Source of the DNA: Hirsutella rhossiliensis
Taxonomy: Eukaryota; Ascomycota; Sordariomycetes; Hypocreales; Ophiocordycipitaceae
Length of the DNA stretch: 64,000 nt
Assembly (NCBI RefSeq): GCF_020360975.1
Contig: NW_025408668.1
Coordinates: 5,890,001-5,954,000, forward strand
Direction: 5' to 3'
In this document: in pieces, positions 22,901 to 35,272 of the stretch
Layout: every line of letters begins with the position of its first letter
Numbering within the stretch: the first letter of the stretch is position 1
The notes under the pieces: model-generated
What the model was told of the DNA's origin: nothing
The model's database searches: none
The model's input: only the letters and a program-made list of their open reading frames with translations
Made by a program: the position numbers and the translations under genes

Positions 22901-24500
22901 CCCATGGTTCGCGCCTGTCCCCTCGCCATCATCCCATCTCCCGATGGATGGAAACGACGTTTCGAACCATGTCGCCGAAACTCAACCGCCGTGCGGAGGT
23001 CGTGAAGTCCAAAGTCCGCCGTTTTGGACGTGGCGCGCCACAGATTCAAGCCCCAATGCTGCGCGACGACCCTGTCTCCCCCCCGAGACCCTGTACGGCA
23101 ATGCACTCCAGGAAAAGGAACAGACAAGGCAGAAGTTACCTGTCGTATCCGTCCCGTAGCTCGATGTGTTTCTGCTTCTGCTTCCCGTGTCCCCATCATT
23201 GCACATGCTTCTGATATGACACGGGTGTGCCGTATGCGCCGCGCCCCCTTCCGGAACCCCGGTCACCAAGAGACGTGTGCGTCTCAACCTATAGATGAAC
23301 TGGCCGTGAGCTCCGGGGCCGACCGGCTCCGTGTACCCGTCCTTATCGTGTCCTTGCGCTCCCTCAAGTCACAAACATTGGAAGTCTGCCCTGGCCATCG
23401 TCAGTTGCTTTCCCGCTGACGAGTCGCCTTATTTCTCGCCTTGCGGCCTTTTCCTTTTCGACTGTGCACCTACCTGCCTCTCCTAGACCGACATGACGGC
23501 GGGACGCTACAGCAGAACTGGCGGTAACTTAGCTGAAAGCCATTGGAACTTGCAAAATGGTCGCCCAACGAGGACAAGTGCAAGCATGCATATGCAGGGA
23601 GTTAGGAAGAGGATACAGAGACCGCTGCTTTCGTCATCTCATCTCAGACGCCACGGGTCCTGAAAAAGTGATTGAACAGAGGAAAAGGGAAACTCCCAAT
23701 GCTCGGTGACGACACGTTGGCCAGTCGACTGAATCGCATCTTGACGATGAGTCCCCAATCGCATATCAGTTCTTAGCCCCAAAAAAAAAGAAGGGACCTT
23801 TTGCTTGAACGCCGCTTGGCATGGGCATGTGGTAAAGTGCTTGAAGTCCCAAGACGGCAACGTTACAGAGAGAAGCAAAATAGGAACTGGGGAACCCTTA
23901 ACGCGCCATACCAGTGTGGCAACTGACTCGCACCCATCCAATCTCGTGAGGCCGGCTTACCCCAGACGCGCATCCTGAGTGCCGTGGCGGCAAGTTCCGG
24001 CCACGAGTGGATTATTCTCCGAGAGTGCCAGTGTCTGTTCTTGCGCTCGTAGGCATGGATAAAGAGTCATGATAACCCCGCTGACCATTATAATACCATC
24101 GTTATAGCATGTGTGTGCCATGAAACTGGCGGAAGGGGAGAAGGAGGGCGCAGAGAAACCCTGCATGCATAGAAACTAGCACAGATGGCATATTGCCATC
24201 TGGCGATGCACCCAGGCTCGTCCCTGACTCGGCCGACTGGCCCGCACTGTCGAACAGGACACGATGCAACGCTCTGCTTCCCGAGCCAAGGCCCAACCTG
24301 CAAGGCAATAGTCGAACCTGCATCCGCGGATATACCCAAGGCTCGGAATATCTGTACTGTAGCAGTGCATGCGAGCCCGAGCAGAGCGGCAGGAGAGGTA
24401 CGGCGGAAGCCATCCGCCCAATCCACAATGCTCCCTGCATGCCGCATCTGGATCTCTGTCCACAAAACGGGTCGAGAGAGCCGCGGATGCTCGCTCTTGT

Positions 24501-27500
24501 CGGAAACCCCGGCTGCGACATGGACTAAGCTTGCATAGAATGACTGCTCACACGCCGCCAGTCGACTCTCACCGTAGCGGTCGTCCAGGGGCGAACGGTA
24601 ATAAGCTGCAGGCTTGGGTCATGGGCCGACGTCGTGTAACAAGAGACGCCTTCATTCAGCCTTTGAATGACCAGTGGCCACTCATGTGCATGATAAAATA
24701 TCCGGATGGCTGGGGGGAACCCTTTGTTACACCGCATCCCCCACATCAACTGCATGTCCACGCCTCTTTTCGGCGCGGCAGTAGACGTCGCACGGGCAGG
24801 GCTCGTCACACCGTATATCCAGCACACCGACACATGTCGAATGCGGGCTGTGAGAAAAAGGCAAAAAAAGAAAACATTCAGATAAGATGGACGAGATTCC
24901 GCCCGTCGATCCACGATCGAAATGCGGCCCGTCAAGCATCCGTCGTCAAAACAAAATGCGGGACCCATCCTGCCAGTGACGTGGACTCAAGAGTTGACAG
25001 AAGTGTATGATGGAACTGTTCTCGATTGCGGTTCGACAAGTCGCAACCCGGGTGGGCGTACTTTGTTTGTGTGAACAGACGTACGGTGCCCAGCAAAAAA
25101 GCATTGGAGACAATGTCGGCCTAATTGCTCCGCAACGGCATCCCGCATGCATGCACAAGGGTCTTCTGCCAGGTGCTGCTTCGCCGCATCGACAGACGTG
25201 CTGCTGGCTTGTGATGCCTGTCCCATGTGCATCGTGATGCATCTGGCGACATGATTCATCCCACCGTGAAAACGTTCCTACTTTGGACTGAAACGTCCCG
25301 AGGTCCCTCGCCCACGGTCGCCCGACGGCATGGCCGTTGAGTCCAGGGGTGCCCCCAAGACCATCCCGAGATGCACGTCGGGAAATATCACAAAGACGGC
25401 GAACCGGCTTCTCTCGACTTGGCGGCCCAAGGCAGAATTTTCCAGAAGCATTGGCCAAGACCGGACAGTCCGGTGTCGTCCAGGGTAATGCCCATCACGG
25501 TTCTTCGCACGGGGCGCGTTCCAACTTGGGGACAGGCTGGGCTGGTGTAGAGTAACATGTGTGATCCTATCAAGCACTTTCGCACTTCTCGTCCTCGGAC
25601 TACAATGGTTGATGAGACTCATGCAAGAGAGCACCCCGCTCATGCTGCAGACCCCCACGCCGAGTGCTTAACGTATCAGAAGGAAGGCCCATCGCTGCCT
25701 CTTCGCAGGGGTTCCTCAGTCCAGTGGTTTGTCCAAAAGAAGCCCGACTTGGGCAAGAGAGTGGTTCTCTATTCTAGGCCAGCCGAGAACTTCAAGGCTG
25801 CAGACTTGCAGAGAACTTGGACGAGAGACAAAGACATGCACATCTGAATCGTGAGACTGCCAATAAGAACTTTTTGATGGCTGGTGACACTAATCAAGAA
25901 TGCGTGAGAGACATATGAGAACACGAAGAAGCAAAACTTGACGTTGGTGTCCACACTCTGACAGCCGCGTCTGTTAGCGGCCAGTCCGTCAGAAGCTCTC
26001 ACGCCAGCACCTGGGGAAGCAAGGGATCCTAGCCCATGTCGACCTGAACGAAGTCGAGAGAAAGATAGCAGGCCGTGCCCGCTCTGAAGCCGGGCTGGGA
26101 TCATGGTTGTTGGACTGCCTGTCCCCGCCTTCAGCCCTAGGCCTCTGGATGAAGTCCTCGTCCTCTCCGAGGTCAGAGCAACTGGCTTTGTCGGGACAAG
26201 ACGACGGAATCTGGAAGATGGCGTGCAACCTCGTCGTAGTCTGGTGGACAGAGAGAGGGCCGCCAACCGATAGTGTGCCCCCGAGCAGAAGAGGAGGGGG
26301 TTCGAGAGGGCAGTTGATCCGAGGACATGCCAAATGAGGACTGCCCACGTGCGTGTCCTGGCCAGCTTCATCGTCTCCCGCTGCTCGAACCCGGGCGCCG
26401 CTTGCAACCCGGCCTTTGAAACACGATAGTTTCCCGATTCGTTAGTACTGCTGGCCACCCACGCCTCCATCCCATCCAGCGGGCGCTCCAGTTGGAACAT
26501 TGATGGCACCATTGTCCTTTGGGACAGACACGCTGCATGCAAAGAGCCACGGGTGAGACCATGGGACAACGCGATGCACTGCGTATGCCTTAGCCGTATG
26601 TTCAGGCAATCAAGTGCTCGCGTTCGATGCGTGACGCGCGCTCGGGCCGGCCGGGGGGACGGAGATGTCGACTGGGGGGTAAGTCTGCCCAGTGCCGGTC
26701 CGTGTGTGAGCTTACCCAGTGATCGACAAGGAGCATATCTTTGCCACATCCTGATCGCTCGACTGGGTTGACGTGGTTGTCGAATATGATGGCGAGGCAC
26801 GGCCCCCGGAGCAGCTGATGATTAGGCTGCCCGTTGAACCAGCGCCACGGCTGTTATTCACGTGACCGAGAGGTGAAGTGTCGTGGACGCACAGCAAGCA
26901 AGCAACGGTATGCTCGCACAAGTTCCGAGGCTGCTGTGATAAACCATTGGCTAGGATGGTGCGGGCTCCAGTGAAAAATGCCGAGTCCTCGAGCAAGAGC
27001 AAAGCTTCCACAATGCCTCAGGCGAAGGAACCTTAAAAGTCGTCGGGATGCCATATCAAGCCACACTCGCCTTCAGCGCCACTCGGGACCAAGGCAACGG
27101 CACGACGATGACGGGACCCGGACTCGGGGCCCGGAGTCTTGGACCCTCACACCCGCCTCTCGGAGCTCCCTTGGCTAGGCCATGTGGCGGCCCTTGGTAG
27201 TCGCCAGTAGACATAGGCTACCGTCCCGCTGGGCGCCCGAGTTGGCAAGCCGTTTGGAAACTCTGTTTTTGCGCTATCTAGGCTGTCGTGGGAGAGGCCG
27301 ATTGCGACTGGACACGAAATGCGATTGGCTGCCGCAGGCGCGCTAGGTCACGCCATTCCGGCCTTAATCCCGGCCCCTTGATCAGCCTGATCGACCGGGA
27401 TTGACCTGCTCGGCTGGGCTTCCCGGCAACTTGCCTCGCTTGCCAAGAGGAAAAACACGGGGGAGGTACTGCGTGTGGATAGATGGAGTCGCCTTCCGTA

Positions 27501-30500
27501 CCATCCCGTCTAGATGCTGCGATGTGCAACTCTCCACCAGCACACGGGCCAATCAACGTCGACTTGTGAATACCGGCTCACGCATCCCATTCTGGGCCTT
27601 GGCAGCACAAGCCGGGCTGCTTCAGCGGGGCGCCGGGGCGGGTAACTCTCCCCGCCCTGCCGCGTCTCTCATCACAAACCGCAGTCTGTTGCTGCTTTTG
27701 TGACAGTGCTTGCTCAAGATGTCAGTCGACGGCCGGCGTCCGTCTGCAGGCAGCCAGCACTCAGTAGACCATCTCGGAAGGTGGTAGCCCGGTCTGAAGC
27801 TCCGGTTTGGATGCGACTGACCGCGTCTCACTTCACGTCCCGGTTCATCTCCGCCAGAAGTCACCTGACTTCATCCCATGTGCGTCTCGTTGACCACTTC
27901 CGGGAGCATCCGGGGCGTTTGCTGTGTTCCGGCGTATGCGCCAAGGGGGGGGGGCTTGCGTGTGTGTGTATAGCTCCAAGTCTCAGGTTGCAGTAGTCGC
28001 TCCAGCACCCGCCCTGCACTCCGCAATCGTGGGTACCGGGGAAGCAAAACGTCAGCGGCACAATCTTTGGCTTGACGATGCTGCGCGACCGGGTTTAGAC
28101 CACCGGCGCCACAGCAGCCAGCATTTGGCGGGGACGCACCTTGCATACTATTTGCGTCTAGATGGCCAGTCGGCGACGCCGAGAAGTCTCTCTCTCTGCT
28201 GACCGTGGGGAAGACCCGGATTTGGAAGCCGACGGCTATTGGCTTGCCATGGCACAATATCGGTGCACTGATGCCCCGGAAGCCACCACACCAGAATGGC
28301 TTCTCAACGTGGGATGAAATGGCCATACGAGAGCGCCACTGACAAGCGATAGCATGTCCAAGTTTGAGAAGGCCACGCCTCGCAGCAATCTCCGCGGACT
28401 GGCTGCCACTAGCACAGGGGCGGATATTCGCTGGCACGAAGCGTTTCGTACTGCAATACGGTGAGCTTGATGCTTGTTTTGTTTCGATGCTCGCTCGTCA
28501 CCGGCCCGCGGCAGCTCCGTAGTGCCCGTGCGCGAACCAAGGGAACCAGTGGGGGCCAGTTTGCCCACTTGATCAGATGCGCTTGTGCTATTTTGGTGGT
28601 CTCTTGCGAGCGACTGAGATTCGTCATACTGTCTTGTCCGCGGCGTGGCGTCTGCCCAGGGAGTGCGTGAGGAACATCCACGCATCATTGAGAGGTAGGG
28701 ACAGAGATGGTCAACGCGGAAACAAGACCTTTGGTCAAGAAAGTCCCTTGGTGCCAAGCAGGCAAAGTTACCGAGGCGCTGGGAACGCCAAATGCGTCGA
28801 CCTAGCCGTGGCATCAACTTCCAACATCTCACGTCCCGGCAGGCTGGTAGCTTCAAAAACGTGGCAGCACAATTGCATTCGGGCCATCAAGACAGCATGG
28901 CGCCACCCAAGGGAGCGTCGAGACTCTGGCGGGGTCAAGGGGGGGGGAGGAGACGGCGATCAGTGACCCTGCCCATTTCAATAGGGTTCAAGCAGGTCTC
29001 CAAGAGTCCGTCCATGGAGAAAGAGAGTGGATCCCGCTGGTGTCGGAGAAGCCGGCCAACCGTGCGGGTATTCCATGTCAGGGCCGGCGAAAATCAACGA
29101 CACACAGACACTCGGAGGCCGTGCCTTGCGGTAAAAACTGGCGAGAAGCGGTGGCGTCGAGGCGTGGCTTTCAGCGGCCTGCACGTGGCGTCCGTCACCC
29201 TTGAACCGCTGTTTCGGCCTCAGCTACCGGGCTAGAGCGCTCGGCGGGGGATGTGGTGCTTGCTTACACACGCATGCAAGTCGTGTCACGGGATCGTCAT
29301 GCGTACACGCCCCGGGCGGAGGATGTGCTGCAGTGCAAATCAGGTTGCTGTCAAGAAGGCTTGTGACACCATCTCGATCCGCCCGTTGACTGCTCCGAGC
29401 CGAAATCAGGCCACGTCTATGTCGACGCTAGAGGGTCCTGACGACACACTGAGCAGCCGCGGCTGCGGGTGCAGAGCAGCGTCTTCTCTGGGAGAGGGCG
29501 GCCGAGGCAAACGCCACGCAAAGGGTCTCCTTTCCTCTCTGCCAAAGCGCGCTTTGTTGGAGCAGAACGAGTGGCGCGGGATGTCCCGTTGGCGAGCCCA
29601 TCGCGTGCCAAGATGCTGGAGTGGAGCCGCATTGGGGTTGGCCCGTTGGCCCCATGTTGCCCTGCCGCTGGTCGAATCAGGGTGGGTGATGGGAGAAGAG
29701 CGATCAAGTTGCAGTTGAGCCGGGAGAAAACAGGTAGATGTCAAAGTGGTGCGGTGAAGAAGAAGGAGAAAATGGGCGTCGGGCGGAGACATGTATCTCG
29801 ACCAGACTTTACCGCGTTGAAAGAGCAAGGCTCGTGGTACATGCTACATGCAACCTAATCGATTGCCTGTATTGCGGATGACTCGTTTGCTTGGGAAGGC
29901 GTCAGTCCTTGGTCTTGGCAACCGTCTAATGAGCCATGGCTGAGGTGGAAGCAGAGGGCGACTGGATAGACGGTGAGGGCTCTCCGATCCAACGCATGCA
30001 AGCACTTTGATTACGACGTACCATAGCCTGTGGGTACCAAGTAGGCACGGTGCAGTGCAGTGCATGGGCGTATCGGAATGTCTCTCATCAGAGACACTGA
30101 CGCAGTGCAGGGACTCTAGTCGTGTCTTGCTTGACTATCATGACTCATTGCCGTGATGGCATACAAAAAACGTCGTCGTACGGCGGCTCCTGCCATGGAC
30201 AGACAGACAGACCTTTGGAAGGCACAGAGGAGAATGCCTGCTTGATGCGATTGGAGAAAGCGAGTGCTGCAGTGCCATGGGGGTGATGAAGACGCCAAGC
30301 TGCCAAGCCTGGCCCATCATTTACTGTCTTGATTGATTGCGACAAAGGACATACTGTACATACCTTATGTGCATTGCGTTGAATCATCATGGAAGGAGCT
30401 GCAAGGCCCTGCGCGCAGGCAGAGAGAGATTTGGATCAAAGCCTGTGGCTGCCCTCGTGTTGCTTCGCGCCGGCGCATACCTACAGCAGCGCATACAGCG

Positions 30501-33500
30501 GCGCATACAGCGGCGCATACAGCAGCGCATCGGACAGACCAAGACTAAACGCTGCAGCCGCTAGCTCTCGGGACAGAGACAGCCCCAATTGGGTTGCATC
30601 TTGTCCAACTGGGTCGAGCGAGTCCAAAAGTGCGCAGTGGAGACGTGATAGGGCATCTGCTATAAATCAAAACGCTATCGGCCACGTGCCCCGGCCCTGG
30701 TCGTTGGAGAGAGATGCCTCGTTAAGTAAGTTAGATACCTATTGCAGCGTAGTCCGCAGGGTCATCGATGATACGGGCTGTCACCAAGAGGGCACGGCGG
30801 ATCCCTCTCCATGCACAATGTCCCGCTCTGTGAGCGACAAGAGGTCCATCGTTCTCTTGTCAGGTTCCACAAGCAGGGGGTCGAGAGAAACGGTGACGGA
30901 GGAACAAGGGATGTCAAAAGGATAGGCAAAAAGAAAGAAGAAACAAAACACAACGAAAACCATGGTGAGTGAGGAGTAAGGGAAAGGTGACGACGCAGAG
31001 ATCGACGCCCCCTGGTGTCGGAATCGCACTGCTGCCCCGTGACAACTCACCACATGCACGCTACAGCCGTTTCGACCGCCATCTCGCCAGTTCAGGCCGT
31101 CTTCACCTTCACTCCATGGCTGTAATTTTGTCAAAAAAAATGGGCGGGTCAAATGGGGTCCAGTCCACCCCCCGCGCGTCCTGAAACGCCTGTCCCGGCA
31201 CGTCGTTTAGTCGCTGCCACTTCGGTCCGTGGCCGGGTTACCACTCCGGCCGGCCACGAGGCCGACCATGTTGGCCAGAAATATGGCTCAGGCCGGCGAG
31301 GGGGACTCCGGATCTTCATTACAACCCACAAGACATCACTGCCGACGACTTGTTCACGCAGGTGCATACAGACGTCGGTGGCCGGGTAGGCACGTACTGC
31401 GGCATGAAGAGGCTGCAGTAGTGTTGAGGGCGATTCCGCTATGCATGCACCTGCCACCGGCTAGCGGGTGACACGAGATCTACAAAGGGCTGGATGTTGA
31501 GAAACTCGAGGGCACAATGTCGGCGGCAGCGGCAGCGTCACGGAGGGGGGGAGCCCTTGAGAGCCCTTGAACGAACCGTAGCATCTGCCCCGTCTGAATC
31601 GGCTCCCACTGCAAGTCTATAAGGGGCAAACGGGGGCGTACAAGGCTGAGTGAGAGACCGGCAGCTCTGCCCAGTACCGTTTGGGCCCTTGCTCTCTCTC
31701 GTCAAGACATGGGTGCATTTCTCTCCAGTCCCACTAGAGCCATTGATGCTTCTCGAGTGCCTGCGTAAGTGCGTGCATACCGAGTGAGTGTCTGAGTCTG
31801 TAAGCAGGAGCGCAAGAACGGATAACTCGAGGTCATGCTGGCAGTTCATCCTGAAGAGATCAGGCGGCCAGGCCGATGCCCCGCCGTCAAGCAGCCCAAC
31901 CCTTGTCACAAGCACGCCAAGATGAGACTCCACAGTTACTTTTGGGACAAAAGATGCATTTTAGCGGCCTGAGCTGCGTGTTGGTTGGATCGAGCTTTGC
32001 CGGGCTGGACCGGGTTTACTCACGAGGCCGCCAACACCCCCAGTCTCTCTCCCTCCCACACTCCAGTCGCAAGTCACGGTGTGGCGGGGAGAGGTCGGCG
32101 ACGATGTGCAACCATAGAGGAAATTGACGGCCGAGGCGGTGAAGAGGGCTTGCAGAAGTCCCTTACATGACAACTTACATAGTACCAAGCAACTATGCGC
32201 GTGGGAGGCTGGCTGGCTGGCTTTGCCGTCCTGCCGCATGGAAGAAAGCGTCCTTTTTTCCCCACGGTTGCCAATCGTCTGTCGGCAACGAGCCGGCGAT
32301 CCCCCGCCTGCTCCCTCACGTCGGCCTATCGTGTTGCACAACACATCTCCACGCGTGCCAAGCCATTGCATGATGCAGCCATGCCAACCAAAAACTGGAT
32401 TGCCACATGTGTGTGCATGAGTCCAGTAGAGCACCCGCGTCACAGCCGGCCGTAACTGGACCCAGCTGATCATCTTGGTGCCTATCCGGCTGCTTCGGCG
32501 CCGGCAGTTGGCCCCGCCACCACGGCCGCCCGGAATCTGCGTCTCCCGGCGGCGGGGCTGGTCCAGGATGCAGGGTTCCGTCCCCCGGCCGGGCATCCTG
32601 GGGAAGAGGAGATGGACGGACTGGCACTAGAGCGAAAGACCACACACTACTTAGCCACAGTAGAGTTTACGGCGAGGATTGGGGCGGCACCGGCTGGACC
32701 GGCCACCTGAGGGAAAGAAAAGTCTCTCAGCACCACGGATCGGCATCTCCACGGATCCCCCACAGCAGACGATGCACCATGCATGCACTACCCTCTCCCG
32801 TTGCCACCGGGTTTGCGGCCGAGACTCGCCAGAGGCCATGAATGACCGAGACAAGACTACCCGAATCCAGGCACACATAGACAACAGGAAAAGCCGACGA
32901 GGAAGTCAAAGACGGCTTGCCATGGCCACGTGGCGCCTTGGCGATCGATACAGCGGAGCGCGGCGAGACCGGAGCTCTCTCGGTGGAGCGAGGTACGGAC
33001 AAGGCGAGCATCATGTCGTCCGCCACGGATGGCCCGCGTACGGTCAAGTAAAGAGGCCGCGTCAAGCAGGTACGAATACGTACGTTCACGGGACAGATTA
33101 AGGTTGCGCCGGTGGGCTCCGTCGACTGAAACCCTAAGCTACCGAGGCTGTGGAATGGCCGACTATTGCGCGCGGCAAATCCTCCGTACCGTGGTCCTGC
33201 ACTCGCCGCTACCGAGCCGACCGGTTTAGACGCTGCGCCGTGCCGGACGACGCCCCTTGCCTGCCTGGTGGTACCGGTATGTACATGGGTGCGAATCCCG
33301 GGTCCCAGAAAACCGGACCTCTCGCCTAGTCGCCGCTGACCTACGTCGGGCATCCACGCTGCTGCTTTGCCGGCGTGAAAGTTGAAACGCCCAAGCGGGG
33401 GAAAGGGAGCTTCTCGGGGAGAATTACAGAGTGTGTATGAGCTTCTACCAACTCCGAGGTTCCACAGGGCGCTGCGCCTTCGCCCAATCAGACTATGTAC

Positions 33501-34999
33501 ATACACGGAGGGCCTATCGGCGGAGCTGTAGCGTGAGCGAGGGATAGGACTATGGATAAACAGGGTGTAGCTTTACGGAGCAGCTACGTAAGTTGTGACG
33601 GACAACCTGGAAGGGGATGGTGAAATGGCCCGGGGAAACCGAGGAATGAATAGAGTTTCGAATAATGCTCCGTGCCTGATTGGTATCTAGCGCGAGAGAG
33701 GCCGGCGGGCGTCGCGGGTCCTCTCGCTGGTCCTCTCGCGGGTCCTCTCAACAACGGCGACGGCTTCTCAACAATCCCCGTCACCCGTGGCCAGCAGTGT
33801 TAATAAGCCTCTGGGGTGCATGACGTCGCCCAGATTCTCCGCAACTTGAATCCATGCTCCCGACTTTGACTGCTTTTTGCAAACGAGGGCTAGTTGCCAA
33901 GTTGCCTGGGCCACCGCCCAGTCTGCCTGCCTACCCCCTTTCAACTCTTGGGCAAAGATGACCTTAAAGATGATAGCGTGCATAGAAAAAAACCACCTAC
34001 CTACAGAGTACTGTCCTGTGCATACTGTATTGTGCCCCCTACCTCGCTGTCATCTACTCCGTACTTTGCAAGCATGTGTCGCCGATGGATAGCAGCAAAA
34101 CCGACAAGTCGCTTCCGACAAAACCCCCAACCCCGAGAGCAGCAGCTGAGAGACCCCAAAACAGTCCATGTCGTGGTCACAGGTGCCCGTGGTGGAGCTG
34201 GCTTTGCATGCGCCACGCACAAGACCCTCCCCGGGGGAGTCAAGTATCGAGTACCGGTCGCCTGGGGGGCACCAGGCGCCGGGTTCGAGGTATCTGCTAC
34301 GGGAGCTCGTGTGCTCCGCAAGCCGACTTGCATGGAAACCGTCTAGTAGGTACAGTAGGTGAGCCGCCCTGCCTTGACCTGGAGAGTCTCCAACACCCGT
34401 CAACTCGGGAGGTTTGAAGGCCTTTGTCCATGTACGTACATGGTATCCAGTTCGTATCCGATTCGTATACCCATATCCGTACCTACCTGGTAGAATAGAA
34501 TTTCCAGGCCGTTTCCGCTAGCCAGGGCGGATGGCTGGGCTGACGCTTCTAGTGTCGTGATCCAAGCAGGCGGCTGAGGTGTAAACTGGGAGGAAACTGG
34601 GAGGCAAAAAGGAATTCCCAGACGGACTGAAGAAATTTTAAAATTGCACCAGCGAGAGTACCAAGTGAAAAAAGCCCTCATACTCCTCCTGACCACGGTG
34701 ACATGCCATGGGGACCAGGTGTGAGACCCTTTCCACGTTCCGGCTCCCCCAGTGCCAGGCGGGTGGCTTGCTTGCGTCACGAAGCACGTGGTTTCATCTC
34801 TTGCTTGCTCGGGGAAAAAATAAAAGCACAGCCTGCCTGCGTGCATCGTACACCCCAAAGTATAATCCACGCCGGGCTTACCGTTTTCTCCGCCGACGCG
34901 CGGTGCCTGAGGCGGCTTTCGGACCGGACAAGACGAAAGGGGAGAGCCAAGCAGATGGTTCCCTCAGAAAGCCTGGGCTCTAGTTTCCAACTGGGTTAT
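24501..34999. other. Gene-poor interval, part 2
   Basis: The sequence has mixed composition with few simple repeats. The longest ORF (25769-26800, minus) encodes Ser/Arg/Leu-rich sequence without recognisable motifs, and I do not accept it. A short tandem repeat lies at about 30474-30530 and a CTCTCG/GGTCCT repeat at about 33715-33752. TACTCCGTA is at 34055-34063. No tRNA-like A-box and B-box pair was found by eye. Old, decayed genes or transposon remnants cannot be excluded without database searches. Confidence 0.45.
30474..30530 (+). repeat. 12-bp tandem repeat (GCGCATACAGCR type)
   Basis: About four copies of a GCGCATACAGCG/AGC-like unit in tandem. The ORF through it reads a repeated Ala-Tyr-Ser-Gly or Arg-Ile-Gln pattern and is not considered coding. 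Confidence 0.85.
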
Positions 35000-35245
35000 C
35001 CCCCCTTTTTTTACACTCTCCTTGCTCGTTGTCCGTCGTTTGAAGGGTTTTGTGGTACGTAAGATGCTATACCTTGGGGCGAGTCAAGGGACCGTTTCCA
35101 AGACTAACCCGCCTATGGCCTAAAACCGTGGATCGCCACGTTGGAAGCGGCAGGGATGCCAAAGCCAATCCAAAAGCCCGCTCTCTCCCCTTGTTTCCTC
35201 GCAAGCCACAGGCGCTGTGTGCAGTAGGTACTGTACCTTGTATGC

Positions 35246-35272
35246 TTGTGTGTGTGTGTGTGTTTGTGTGTG
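35246..35272 (+). repeat. TG dinucleotide microsatellite
   Basis: About twelve TG units with one TT interruption. A CG dinucleotide run follows about 75 bp downstream. Confidence 0.9.

Larger units (their letters stand above)
18482..24500. other. Gene-poor interval, part 1
   Basis: I see no supportable gene. Long minus-strand ORFs at 19584-21087 are open in several overlapping frames at once and encode low-complexity Pro/Ser/His/Arg sequence, which points to composition rather than coding. Features present: a 17-G homopolymer at 19682-19698, short direct repeats at 19885-19918, a GGGTGA repeat near 20560, a CGG run near 21195, and CT-rich tracts around 21480-21600. TACGGAGTA occurs at 22772-22780. 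Confidence 0.5.

Noticed and set aside
26370..26410. A GGTTCGA-like B-box suggestive of a tRNA (minus strand)
   Set aside because: The flanking bases do not form a T-stem or acceptor stem, and no A-box is placed correctly.
25769..26800. A 343-residue minus-strand ORF in the gene-poor interval
   Set aside because: Ser/Arg/Leu-rich random composition, no motif, and no support from neighbouring splice signals.
30474..30530. Regular repeats considered as a CRISPR-like array
   Set aside because: The units are contiguous 12-mers without spacers, in a fungal genome; it is a simple tandem repeat.
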